Shown here: piece after piece, positions 9,687 through 18,131 of the stretch
Position numbering within the stretch: position 1 is the stretch's first letter
Layout: each line of letters starts with the position of its first letter
Source: UMGS1663 sp046964515
GTDB taxonomy: Bacteria > Bacillota > Clostridia > TANB77 > CAG-508
DNA length: 64,000 nt
Direction: 5' to 3'
NCBI GenBank assembly: GCA_046964515.1
Contig: JBKUYM010000001.1
Location: 124,001 to 188,000 of the forward strand
Translations under genes and position numbers: made by a program
The notes under the pieces: generated by a model
The model's input: the letters and a program-made list of their open reading frames with translations, nothing else
Told to the model about the DNA's origin: nothing
Databases searched by the model: none

Positions 9687-10664
9687 ATGAATCTGATTTC
9701 ATATAGAGGTTTGTTAGAAATGGCAAAAGATAGTTATGATTTTTACAGTCCTACCAATTTAAAAACATATAACTTGGAAGATACTTTACAATATGAATTA
9801 TCCATGTTAGAACGTTTAGACCCTTTCACAAAAAAGCATAGTGAAAATGTGGCTAACCTAGTTTGTAGAATCTGTGAATATTTAAAATGTAAAAAAGCAT
9901 TTACTGTTTATGCAACTACTTGTGGCTATTTACATGATATTGGGAAATTAAAAGTACCCTATGAAATTCTTTCTAAACCCGGTAGATTAACACCTGAAGA
10001 ATTTGAAGTTGTAAAAAAACATACTACCTATGGCTATGAAATGTGTATGAAAGATTTAAAGTTACGTCCTTATGCAGATGGTCCTTTATATCACCATGAG
10101 GCATTAAATGGTTCTGGCTATCCACAAGGTTTAACCAAAAAAGATATTCCCTATGTTGCTCAAATTATAAGAGTCGCTGACGAATATGATGCTATTGTTA
10201 CAAAACGTCAATATAAAACCCATATTAATATTTCAGAAACTCTGCGAGACTTAATTAAAGATGCACAACCTACTGAATTTTTAAAAACCGTTGCTTTAGA
10301 TATGTTAAAAGAAAATTATCGTGTTGGCAAAATTAATAGTCAAGCACTCCGTGCTTTATTTAAAGTGGTTATTGATGACATCTATTATGAAATTAGTGGC
10401 GTTATGGACTATATAGACTATTTAAAAGATGAAATTAAGCGTTTACAAACCATTCAAAAATATGATCAAAAACGAAAAATGGCTAAAAAAGAAAAAGATG
10501 AAAATTATTATGCAGAAGGTATGAGAATTCTATTAGCTCCTGGTGAAACGTTTGATAATTATGCACAAATTTTGGGAGAATATACTGCTGCGATTGATAC
10601 TAGAGAACATGTTAAAGAAAGATTATATGAAGAAATTAAAATCGTAAAAAAATTGAAAGTATAA
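9687..10664 (+). CDS. HD-GYP domain protein (putative c-di-GMP phosphodiesterase)
   Basis: A soluble protein of about 325 residues if the ATG at 9687 (MNLISYRG, after AAAGGA) is used; the reading frame is open back to 9612. It contains HDIGK (83-87) and the GYP signature HHEALNGSGYP (136-146), so metal ligands and the c-di-GMP pocket appear intact. The signature is a variant of HHExxDGxGYP in which the Asp is Asn. No receiver or membrane sensor domain is attached. The roughly 130 C-terminal residues are helical and charged, with no known domain. A plausible counterpart is the GGDEF protein at 44.6-45.6 kb (inference). Confidence 0.85.
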   Translation: MNLISYRGLLEMAKDSYDFYSPTNLKTYNLEDTLQYELSMLERLDPFTKKHSENVANLVCRICEYLKCKKAFTVYATTCGYLHDIGKLKVPYEILSKPGRLTPEEFEVVKKHTTYGYEMCMKDLKLRPYADGPLYHHEALNGSGYPQGLTKKDIPYVAQIIRVADEYDAIVTKRQYKTHINISETLRDLIKDAQPTEFLKTVALDMLKENYRVGKINSQALRALFKVVIDDIYYEISGVMDYIDYLKDEIKRLQTIQKYDQKRKMAKKEKDENYYAEGMRILLAPGETFDNYAQILGEYTAAIDTREHVKERLYEEIKIVKKLKV

Positions 10665-10685
10665 AACATACTTTCAATTTTTTTA
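10651..10685 (+). terminator. Terminator after the HD-GYP gene
   Basis: AATTGAAAGTAT / ATACTTTCAATT with a 5-base loop, followed by a run of T. It also overlaps the end of the convergent mazF-like gene. Confidence 0.8.
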
Positions 10686-11033
10686 ATCTTCTAGCCCAAA
10701 GCTCACGCCAAGTGCATTGTTTATTTTTCCCATTATATTTTCATCATCAATATGTCCGATTCTTTCTTTAAGTCTACTCTTATCAATGGTTCTAATTTGT
10801 TCTGCAAGTACAATCGAATCTGCTTTCAAACCACTATTTTGTGAACCAATTTCAATATGGGTAGGTAATTTGTTCTTCCCCGTTTGAGAGGTAATAGCCG
10901 CTGCAATAACTGTGGGACTATGTTTGTTTCCAATATCATTTTGTATAATTACGACTGGTCTTATTCCCCCTTGCTCCGAGCCTACTACTGGACTTAAATC
11001 AGCATAAAACATATCTCCTCTTCTTATTACCAT
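10683..11033 (-). CDS. mazF: PemK/MazF-family endoribonuclease (NdoA-like)
   Basis: A 116-residue protein with the typical MazF opening RRGDMFYADLSPVVGSEQGG(I/V)RPV, the TSQ segment and the C-terminal AEQIRTIDKSRL. This closely follows the chromosomal NdoA/EndoA toxin of Firmicutes, which cuts mRNA at specific sites. The GGAGTG ribosome site is well placed. The usual small antitoxin gene directly upstream (ndoAI/mazE type) is missing: only 71 bases separate it from the GerS-like gene and no ribbon-helix-helix ORF is visible there. Confidence 0.9.
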   Translation of the reverse strand: MVIRRGDMFYADLSPVVGSEQGGIRPVVIIQNDIGNKHSPTVIAAAITSQTGKNKLPTHIEIGSQNSGLKADSIVLAEQIRTIDKSRLKERIGHIDDENIMGKINNALGVSFGLED

Positions 11034-11104
11034 TTGTGAATCACTCCTACTATTTTTCCGTATCGAAAGTTTGATTTTTGATATATTTTAAATATGCATA
11101 TCTT

Positions 11105-11722
11105 TTAAGATATTTCTATCTCAGTATATAATATGTATACACATGTTTTTTGGTTAACATCTTGCACTAACATTTTTGTAGGTTTGCCTGTTTTCTTGTC
11201 AATATATAGCTTTTTATAAATAGTATATAGATTACTATCTTCTTGTTTTACACTCAAAATAATTTGATTATTTTGGGTTGTTATATTGGGAATAGCTTGC
11301 TTTTTATAATCTTCTACAAAGGCATCTAGCCACAACTTATTTTCTACTACATAAGGATAATTCTCATAAATCGTTGTTAAAGCAAGTTTTGGACTAGAAA
11401 GTTCTAATTTTCCATCTTGATACGTCGTTGTGATTCCCGCAATATTACTTGGCTGTATTACTTCTTGCTTGGCTATATTTCCTTTAGAAAGACTTTGCCT
11501 TACTACATATTGTGTTTTATTTTTATTTGTCTCTACTTCAATAGAAAGTGTTGCTTGATAAGATTGCATATTTAAAATATTCTCTACGATCTCTTCTTCT
11601 GATTGATTAGTTATAGTATTTCCACTTTTAAAAAAATTATAATGTGAATTTAGAAAAAAAATAAGAATTGCTATAATCACCATTATTACACCTATGATGA
11701 TCCATACTTTGTTTTTATTCAT
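11105..11722 (-). CDS. GerS-like membrane protein (germination-associated family)
   Basis: A 205-residue protein; the ATG at 11722 is chosen because GGGAGGAATTAAAC precedes it. One N-terminal membrane segment (about residues 6-25) and then an outside domain of LolA/GerS type, with the line IVENILNMQSYQATLSIEV, KQEVIQPSNI, and IYENYPYVVENKLWLDAFVEDY. I recognise this layout from the GerS family of spore-forming clostridia. In C. difficile GerS is known to bind and activate the cortex amidase CwlD. Here the N-terminus lacks a clear lipobox Cys, so it looks like a transmembrane anchor rather than a lipoprotein. Confidence 0.6.
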   Translation of the reverse strand: MNKNKVWIIIGVIMVIIAILIFFLNSHYNFFKSGNTITNQSEEEIVENILNMQSYQATLSIEVETNKNKTQYVVRQSLSKGNIAKQEVIQPSNIAGITTTYQDGKLELSSPKLALTTIYENYPYVVENKLWLDAFVEDYKKQAIPNITTQNNQIILSVKQEDSNLYTIYKKLYIDKKTGKPTKMLVQDVNQKTCVYILYTEIEIS

Positions 11723-11839
11723 GTTTAATTCCTCCCCATAGAAAAAACAGCTATTTTGTAAATGAATCTTCTTATTGGTAATTCCTTTGTGTTTTTTAAT
11801 CATTTTTCTATTTTTAGCTGTTTTTATTTTCTATTTTAT

Positions 11840-12820
11840 TTATATTCTAAAGCATGTAAAGTATGTGGTTAGACAATCTATTAATTCTTTTTTTGTTTCT
11901 ATCTTATTTATTTTTTCTCTTAAAGTAGTCGCATCTGGTAAATTTTTTATATAAGCACAAATATGTTTTCGCAGTTCTTTTATGCCGATTCTTTCTCCTT
12001 TTTCTTCTACTTCCCATTCTATATGCTGTATGATTGTTTGTAGTTTTTCTTCCTTGGTAGGGTAAGTAACGATTTCTCCTTTTAGATACTGTATGATTTG
12101 CCTAAATAACCATGGATTTCCTAAGCTGGCTCTTCCGCACATGATACCATCACAGCCAGTTTGCTCAAATATTCTATAAGCATCTTCTTTGGTTTTTATA
12201 TCTCCATTTCCAATAACTGGAATGTGCAATTCTTCTTTTACTTTTTTAATAATTTTCCAATCAGCTTGTCCTGTATAAAATTCTTCTCTTGTTCTTCCAT
12301 GTACAGTGATAGCTGCTGCACCTGCACGTTCAATTCTTTTTGCCGCTTCTAAAGCAACTATATGTTTATCATCCCATCCTTTTCTTATTTTAACACTTAC
12401 AGGCGTTTTGCCTGCTCCCTTTACAACAGCTACTACAATTTTCTCCATTAAGTCTAAATCTAAAAGTAATTTACTACCATCTCCATTTTTTACTACTTTT
12501 GGTGCTGGACACCCCATATTAATATCAATAATATCCGCTATAGGTGCTATTTCTTTAGCTGCATAATACATAGCTTGTTCATCACTTCCAAATAACTGAA
12601 CAGCAATAGGTCTTTGTTCTGTTTTTGTATCTAATAGGAATTTTGTTTTTTCATCATGATAAAACAATCCTTTACTACTTACCATTTCTGTACAAACTAA
12701 ACCAACGCCATATTGTTTTACAATTTTTCTAAATGCTTTATCCGTTATACCTGCCATAGGTGCTAATAAAATATTATTTTCTAAAGTTACGTTTCCTATT
12801 TGTAATTCTTTTAAAAACAT
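11840..12820 (-). CDS. dus: tRNA-dihydrouridine synthase (DusB-like)
   Basis: A 326-residue FMN enzyme that reduces uridines in the tRNA D-loop. The start at 12820 (MFLKELQIGNV) follows AAGGAAA; an upstream in-frame extension overlaps the rodA terminator and is unlikely. Motifs in order: APMAGITDKAFR, the FMN-site MGCPAPKV with the catalytic Cys, KIRKGWD, HGRTREEFYTGQADW, IGNGDI and GRASLGNPW. Length and motifs are complete. A terminator hairpin separates it from rodA. Confidence 0.93.
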   Translation of the reverse strand: MFLKELQIGNVTLENNILLAPMAGITDKAFRKIVKQYGVGLVCTEMVSSKGLFYHDEKTKFLLDTKTEQRPIAVQLFGSDEQAMYYAAKEIAPIADIIDINMGCPAPKVVKNGDGSKLLLDLDLMEKIVVAVVKGAGKTPVSVKIRKGWDDKHIVALEAAKRIERAGAAAITVHGRTREEFYTGQADWKIIKKVKEELHIPVIGNGDIKTKEDAYRIFEQTGCDGIMCGRASLGNPWLFRQIIQYLKGEIVTYPTKEEKLQTIIQHIEWEVEEKGERIGIKELRKHICAYIKNLPDATTLREKINKIETKKELIDCLTTYFTCFRI

Positions 12821-12847
12821 TTTCTTTTCCTTCTTTCCATAAAAAGA

Positions 12848-12880
12848 AATTGCCAAAAAAGGATGCCCCTTTTGGCAATT
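12848..12880 (-). terminator. Terminator of the min-rodA operon
   Basis: AATTGCCAAAA / TTTTGGCAATT arms followed on the minus strand by a T-rich tail. It lies between the rodA stop and the dus start. Confidence 0.8.
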
Positions 12881-13985
12881 ATTCTGCAAAAATTGCTTTT
12901 TGTCTTCTTCCACTAATATTTAATAATAGTGCAATTAAAATTAAGTTCGTCAGCAAAGAACTTCCTCCATAACTTACAAATGGAAGTGGCACCCCTGTAA
13001 TTGGTAATAAGCCAATCGTCATACCTATATTTTCTACCATATGAAAGAGAAAGATACCTGCAATTCCTATTGCAATGTATGAACCCAAATCATCTTTTGC
13101 GGTTTTGGCTACATAAATTGCTTTTGTAATCAAAATAACATAAGTTACCACGATTCCAGCAGTTACAACGAATCCCATTTCTTCTCCTATTACAGAGAAA
13201 ATAAAATCAGTTGTCTTAGGATATAAAAACCCTAACTGTGTTTGATTACCCTTTAAAATCCCCATTCCTAGTAGTTGTCCTGACCCTATAGCCAATTTAG
13301 ATTGTATTACATTATACCCAGACCCTCTTGGATCTAAATTTGGATTTAAAAACACATCAATTCTTGTTTTAGCATGGTCTGGTAAGATAAAAAAGTATAG
13401 TAGCGGTAAGGCAATGGCTACTAATAATATAGAACCTATGATATATCTTTTCTTTATGCCTGCTACAAATAATATGCAAACTGTTGCAACTAGAAAGGCA
13501 AGTGCGGTTCCATAGTCTGGCTGTTTAATAATTAATAACACAGGTACTGCCACAATGGCTAGCGCCATTAATAACTTGAAAGGTTTACTGATTTCCTCTC
13601 TTCCTCGTTGTTGCATTTTACTCACAACTAGTGCAAATACCAATATTACAAAAATTTTAGCAAATTCTGATGGTTGAAAGGTAAAAGGACCTATTTCAAA
13701 CCAACTAGTAGCACCATTAACCGATTTAGTAAATAATACGGCTACTAATAATACTAAAATTATACCATATAGAACTGGCGACACTTTTGCAATGATATCA
13801 TAATCTATACAAATAATCATAATGACTATTGGAATACTAATACACAGCCACATAATTTGTTTTTTAAGTTCTTCATATTCTGTATTTTGGGTTGCAGAAA
13901 ATAAAGCTACCATTCCAACAGCTATTAGTAAAATGGTACATAGTAGAATGCTCCATTCTATATTTTTTAGGATTCTTTTTTTCAT
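12879..13985 (-). CDS. rodA: Rod-shape SEDS peptidoglycan polymerase RodA
   Basis: A 368-residue ten-helix membrane protein of the SEDS family that polymerises glycan strands together with a class B PBP. Motifs visible: ATSWFEIGPFTFQPSEFAK, KQPDYGTAL, the RGSGYNVIQSKLAIGSG loop, TDFIFSVIGEE with the conserved Asp, and the C-terminal GVPLPFVSYGGSS. The LIGPFTFQPSE and TDFIF versions favour RodA over FtsW. Its ATG overlaps the minE stop by one base (TAATG), indicating translational coupling. Regulation is therefore with minD and minE. Confidence 0.93.
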   Translation of the reverse strand: MKKRILKNIEWSILLCTILLIAVGMVALFSATQNTEYEELKKQIMWLCISIPIVIMIICIDYDIIAKVSPVLYGIILVLLVAVLFTKSVNGATSWFEIGPFTFQPSEFAKIFVILVFALVVSKMQQRGREEISKPFKLLMALAIVAVPVLLIIKQPDYGTALAFLVATVCILFVAGIKKRYIIGSILLVAIALPLLYFFILPDHAKTRIDVFLNPNLDPRGSGYNVIQSKLAIGSGQLLGMGILKGNQTQLGFLYPKTTDFIFSVIGEEMGFVVTAGIVVTYVILITKAIYVAKTAKDDLGSYIAIGIAGIFLFHMVENIGMTIGLLPITGVPLPFVSYGGSSLLTNLILIALLLNISGRRQKAIFAE

Positions 13986-14545
13986 TATTTAACCTCTATT
14001 TTATCTGCATTTTCCTCTGTTTGGTCTGTACTTTCCACTTGTAGTTCCTCTTTTTTAGTTACCTCTTCTTCTACTTTTTCTGTTTCTTGTGTAGTGGTTT
14101 GTTTTGTTTCTTCTAATTTATTTTCTTCTAATTTTATTTCTTGTTCCACAACATTTTTTTCTTCTTCTTTTTCTTCGATTGTTGTTACTTCTTTTTTATT
14201 TTCTTCGATGTTAGCATTTTGTATCTCTGCTTTTGTTGCATTTATTTTCCTAGATTCATCCTTAATGCTAACAATAGGAATATTGGCATATAGCGCTGGT
14301 GCTCCAGTCGTACCGTCACTATTCATTTTATTTGTAAGTTTTACATCGATAGCACTTTCATCTACATCTATATATTTCTTTATAACCTCTATAATTTCTT
14401 GCTTCATTAATTCTAGAAAATCTGCAGAAACATTGGCCCTATCTTGCATTAATACTAAATGCAATCTTTCTTTTGCTGTATCTTTTGAATCCACGTTTTT
14501 CTCCTTTGTAAATTTCTTAAAAAATTTTATAATGTTATCGAACAT
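13985..14545 (-). CDS. minE: Cell-division topological factor MinE with a long acidic tail
   Basis: Residues 1 to about 95 are a normal MinE: amphipathic membrane-binding N-terminus MFDNIIKFFKKF, the MinD-contact segment AKERLHLVLMQDRA, and the dimer domain ending LYANIPIV. A further 90 or so residues are almost only Glu, Lys, Thr, Asn, Gln and Val (for example KEEEKNVVEQEIKLEENK), which ordinary MinE proteins (about 80-95 residues) lack. The tail is predicted to be disordered or helical. A GGAGG ribosome site precedes the ATG. It sits 30 bases after minD and is coupled to rodA. MinE sets the position of MinD oscillation. Confidence 0.92.
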   Translation of the reverse strand: MFDNIIKFFKKFTKEKNVDSKDTAKERLHLVLMQDRANVSADFLELMKQEIIEVIKKYIDVDESAIDVKLTNKMNSDGTTGAPALYANIPIVSIKDESRKINATKAEIQNANIEENKKEVTTIEEKEEEKNVVEQEIKLEENKLEETKQTTTQETEKVEEEVTKKEELQVESTDQTEENADKIEVK

Positions 14546-14574
14546 CCTATTTCCTCCACTACTATTAATTTCGT

Positions 14575-15369
14575 TTATTTTTTAGAGAAAATTCTTTTAA
14601 TTGCCTCCATAAATCCTTTTTCTCTTCCTGGAATGGAAACTTCTACATTCTCTCCTAATATCCTTCTTGCAATTTCCATATAGGATTTTCCAGAAGGTGC
14701 TTTATGATTAGATATCACTGGTTCTCCTTTATTGGTTTGCGTAATAATGTATTCATCATCTGGTACGACACCAATTAAATCAATAGATAGTAAATCTACA
14801 ATATCTTCTACATCCATCATTTCACCTTTTTTCACCATATTCGGACGTAATCTATTAATTACTAATTCTGGATTTTTAATATCTGAAGATTCTAATAATC
14901 CTATAATTCTATCTGCATCTCTAATAGCAGATATTTCAGCAGTTGTTACAACAATGGCTCTATCTGCACCAGCAATCGCATTTTTAAATCCTTGTTCTAT
15001 TCCTGCTGGACAATCTATTAGTATATAATCAAATTCTTCTTTTAGTTTCTCTGTTAATTGCTTCATTTGTTCTTCATTTACTGCACTTTTATCTCTTGTT
15101 TGCGCTGCTGGAAGTAAGAAAAGTTCATTAAAACGTTTATCTTTAATTAACGCTTGTCTTAATTTGCATTTTTCTTCTACAACATCTACTATGTCATAAA
15201 CAATTCTGTTTTCTAATCCCATAACAACATCTAAATTACGAAGTCCAATATCCGTATCTACTAATGCTACTTTTTTACCTCTTAATGCTAAAGCAGAACC
15301 TAAATTAGCTGTTGTTGTTGTTTTTCCAACGCCACCTTTTCCAGATGTTATAACAATAACCTCTCCCAT
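14575..15369 (-). CDS. minD: Septum-site determining ATPase MinD
   Basis: A 264-residue ParA-family ATPase. The start at 15369 (MGEVIVITSGKGGVGKTT) follows AAGGAGGAAAAAAT. Deviant Walker A KGGVGKTT is at residues 11-18, switch regions DTDIGLRNLD and DCPAGIE follow, and the C-terminal amphipathic membrane helix is FMEAIKRIFSKK. First gene of a minD-minE-rodA operon. minC, the division inhibitor normally recruited by MinD, is not upstream or elsewhere in this window. Confidence 0.96.
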   Translation of the reverse strand: MGEVIVITSGKGGVGKTTTTANLGSALALRGKKVALVDTDIGLRNLDVVMGLENRIVYDIVDVVEEKCKLRQALIKDKRFNELFLLPAAQTRDKSAVNEEQMKQLTEKLKEEFDYILIDCPAGIEQGFKNAIAGADRAIVVTTAEISAIRDADRIIGLLESSDIKNPELVINRLRPNMVKKGEMMDVEDIVDLLSIDLIGVVPDDEYIITQTNKGEPVISNHKAPSGKSYMEIARRILGENVEVSIPGREKGFMEAIKRIFSKK

Positions 15370-15482
15370 ATTTTTTCCTCCTTGAACTTTTACGTCCATT
15401 TTCAATTTTTCTTTATAAAAATGCATATTTTTAATACATCTATCATATACGCAAATCCATAAAAAGTCAATCTATATACGTA

Positions 15483-15511
15483 AAAAAAGTACAAATCCCT
15501 TGTACTTTTTT
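15483..15511 (-). terminator. Terminator after the 350-residue surface protein gene
   Basis: AAAAAAGTACAA / TTGTACTTTTTT with a 5-base loop, between the surface-protein gene and minD. Confidence 0.85.
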
Positions 15512-15554
15512 CTTCCATTTTTATCCTCTTTATTTCTATTTTATGCACTAGTTT

Positions 15555-16607
15555 TTAGACAATTTCCGTTACTTGTATACTTTTCGTTGCTATATTTCCT
15601 TGTTTATCTACAATGGTAAATACATAGGTTCCGTTTTTATTAACCGTATAAGTAGCGCTCTTTTTTCCTGATGCACGATAAATCATCGCTTCAATATCTT
15701 GTTCTTTTCCTATATTGCTACATTGCATATGAATCCAGTTCTTTCCAGCACTATTTCTCCAACATCCCACACTATCGTAAGTTGTTCCATTGCAAGTGGC
15801 ATTAAACCATTTTTCCACTTCTGACCTAAATTTAATCAATTGTAAAGAATCATTTTCTGTATATGTTTTTCTAGTTTGACTAGTCACTTCATTATCTAAT
15901 ACTTTATTAGTTGTAACTGCTGCTTGTATACCAGAACTAGAAGAAATAATATCTAAACTACTAGCACTATCATTACCATTGGTTATGATATTTTTTCCAC
16001 CAGCATATATTTTATTAATATCTGCTGCTCTCGCAGTTGCCCATACAAAAGAATAACTAATCACTACATCATAATCACTAGCAATAATTTGATCTGCCGT
16101 TAATGTGTTATTATAAGTTACATTTGTGAAGTAAGGTGTAATGTAATCTATATAAGTTTTAGAATAATTTTTTTCTGCTAATCTATCTTCCATAATTAAA
16201 ATTTTAATAGAATTATCTCTACCATTAGTATACGTACTTGCTAAACTTTTATTAGTGCCATCTGGTAATATAACATGATCTACACCAGAACCATAATCTG
16301 CACAATGAATAACTAATTGTACGGATTTTTTATCAGAAGATACTATTTTTTGAATAGAAGCACTTGGATTTATCGTATCTGTTTGTGCTACTTGATCATA
16401 TACAGTATTTACTTTTTCCACATCTTCTCCATAAACTTGTTGTATACGAATATCACTTTGTAATTGTGACTTTTTTAAATTCATCGTTGCCATATATGAT
16501 CCCATTAAAATTACTACAAAGAAAAAAACTGTCACTACTACAAAGGTTGCAATTGCCCCTTTTTCTTCTGTTATATTATACTTTTGTGTTTTTCTATTTT
16601 TTCTCAT
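15555..16607 (-). CDS. Pilin-like N-terminus surface protein, unknown
   Basis: A 350-residue protein with a positively charged start, the segment EEKGAIATFVVVTVFFFVV and a membrane helix to about residue 45, resembling prepilin or TadE-type N-termini. The outside part has a central alpha/beta region with ADYDVVISYSFVWATARAA and a C-terminal Ig-like module (SATYTVNKNGTYVFTIVDKQ, then GNIATKSIQV). Cys pairs near residues 273-288 and 300 could form disulphides. It is a single-gene unit ended by a strong terminator. The AAGGTAG ribosome site fits the ATG at 16607. No function can be assigned; surface display is inferred from the N-terminus. Confidence 0.55.
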   Translation of the reverse strand: MRKNRKTQKYNITEEKGAIATFVVVTVFFFVVILMGSYMATMNLKKSQLQSDIRIQQVYGEDVEKVNTVYDQVAQTDTINPSASIQKIVSSDKKSVQLVIHCADYGSGVDHVILPDGTNKSLASTYTNGRDNSIKILIMEDRLAEKNYSKTYIDYITPYFTNVTYNNTLTADQIIASDYDVVISYSFVWATARAADINKIYAGGKNIITNGNDSASSLDIISSSSGIQAAVTTNKVLDNEVTSQTRKTYTENDSLQLIKFRSEVEKWFNATCNGTTYDSVGCWRNSAGKNWIHMQCSNIGKEQDIEAMIYRASGKKSATYTVNKNGTYVFTIVDKQGNIATKSIQVTEIV

Positions 16608-16668
16608 TTTCTACCTTCTTTTTTTAAGAATTCTTTTTTCTTTATTCTACCCTACCCTATTAGGATTT

Positions 16669-17922
16669 TCAAGTTTTTTGTCTAAATTTATTTTGATTCT
16701 TCTTTATCCATTCTATTCTCTCTTGTCTAAGCCTTTCTTGTATTTGCTTTCCTTCTTTCAAGTTGTATTTTTCTATTATTTGTTTTCCGGTTACTTGACT
16801 TAAACAATTTTCCCCTATTTGGGCAAAATATAAATTTACATTTTCCTCTTTTCCCCTTTTTCTATCACATAGAACTACGATTTCCATTCCCTTTAAACCT
16901 AAGTTAGATTTATTTACATTCATAATAAAGTCGACTTGCTTTGCTGGTGTCATTTTCTCAAAAATACCACCTTTCATATGATATTTTGCAGAAACTTTTC
17001 CACATTCTATCCATTTTTTGGGGATAACTAATCTTTTTCCTAGATTTTCTACTAGTTTTATTCCTTTTTCATCATGTCCATAATGATGTGGTTGCATAGA
17101 TTTTGGTGTAACACCTTTTCCTAAATCATGTACTAAACAAGCAAAACGTATTTTTAAGTCTTGTGTCAAACTTACACTATTATCTACCACTTGCATCGTA
17201 TGCTCATAACTGTCTCCTTCTGGATGATATTCTATTGGTTGCATACTACCTATTAAGTCACTAATTTCTTTAAAATGTACTTGTAATACATTGGCTTGTT
17301 TTAAAACTCTAAAAAAGGTAGAAGGTTTTTGGCTCGCTAATGCCCTTCTAAACTCATTAAAAACACGTTCTGCAGATAAAGTCTCTAATTCCTGTTTTAG
17401 TTTTTCCATATATGCTAATGTTTGTTTTTCTACTTGGAATTGTAAAGTAGATGCTAATCTTGCTACTCGATAGACACGTAGTGGATCTTCTCCAAAACGA
17501 GGACTAACGGCCCTAATTATTCCTGCTTTTAAATCTTTTTCTCCATTAAAAGGATCTATTTTCCTTTTAGTAAGAACTTCTTCAGCCATAGCATTAATGG
17601 TAACATCTCTTCTTTCTAAATCTTCTTGTATCGTAATGTCTTTACCTGTTTGTACAACAAATCCCGTATGTCCTTTCCTTACTTTATTTTCTCTTCTTGC
17701 CAGAGCAAATTCTTTTTTATCTATTTCATAGACTGGAAATGCCTTTCCTCTGCAAACATGTTCTGGAAACAATCCTTCAAATTGTTCTTTCGTAAGACCT
17801 GTTACACAATAATCTTCATCATAGTTTTCTTTTCCTAGCATTTTATCGCGAATAGCACCACCCACCAAATAAAGATTACCACCTGCTTGTTTTATTTGTT
17901 TAGCCATTTGCATGATTTCCAT
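16669..17922 (-). CDS. cca: CCA tRNA nucleotidyltransferase with HD domain
   Basis: A 417-residue class II nucleotidyltransferase that adds or repairs the 3' CCA end of tRNAs. It shows VGGAIRD (20-26), an acidic DEDYCV pair near 35-40, RRDVTINAMA, the DPFNGEKDL and GEDPLRVYRVARLAS motifs, and an HD phosphohydrolase motif VHDLGKG near residue 262. The HD-containing bacterial form usually has 2'-phosphatase-type activities as well. Of the two tRNA genes in this window, tRNA-Cys lacks an encoded CCA, so the organism needs this enzyme. Confidence 0.9.
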   Translation of the reverse strand: MEIMQMAKQIKQAGGNLYLVGGAIRDKMLGKENYDEDYCVTGLTKEQFEGLFPEHVCRGKAFPVYEIDKKEFALARRENKVRKGHTGFVVQTGKDITIQEDLERRDVTINAMAEEVLTKRKIDPFNGEKDLKAGIIRAVSPRFGEDPLRVYRVARLASTLQFQVEKQTLAYMEKLKQELETLSAERVFNEFRRALASQKPSTFFRVLKQANVLQVHFKEISDLIGSMQPIEYHPEGDSYEHTMQVVDNSVSLTQDLKIRFACLVHDLGKGVTPKSMQPHHYGHDEKGIKLVENLGKRLVIPKKWIECGKVSAKYHMKGGIFEKMTPAKQVDFIMNVNKSNLGLKGMEIVVLCDRKRGKEENVNLYFAQIGENCLSQVTGKQIIEKYNLKEGKQIQERLRQERIEWIKKNQNKFRQKT

Positions 17923-18032
17923 ATTCTTTCCCTTTTCTCTTATTTTTAGTTTTCTTTTGTTATTTTACCACAAAATTTATTTTTTATCATGCATTTTCTT
18001 GTTTCTTATTTTTTTGTATTTTACATAAAGTA

Positions 18033-18061
18033 TTGCATTTTGTTAATAAATTGTATATACT
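18033..18061 (+). promoter_or_regulatory. Promoter of the PurC-like gene
   Basis: TTGCAT (-35) and TATACT (-10) with a 17-base spacer. The 70-base leader that follows contains a short TTTACC/GGTAAA inverted repeat. Confidence 0.55.
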
Positions 18062-18131
18062 ATTTACATTACACTTTAATGTTTACCTAGCAATCAATGG
18101 GTAAATAAAAACATCTATGGAGGTATTTATT

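Noticed and set aside
14094..14585. Plus-strand open frame over minE
   Set aside because: Antisense shadow of the Glu/Lys-rich tail, giving a meaningless Ser/Phe-rich product.
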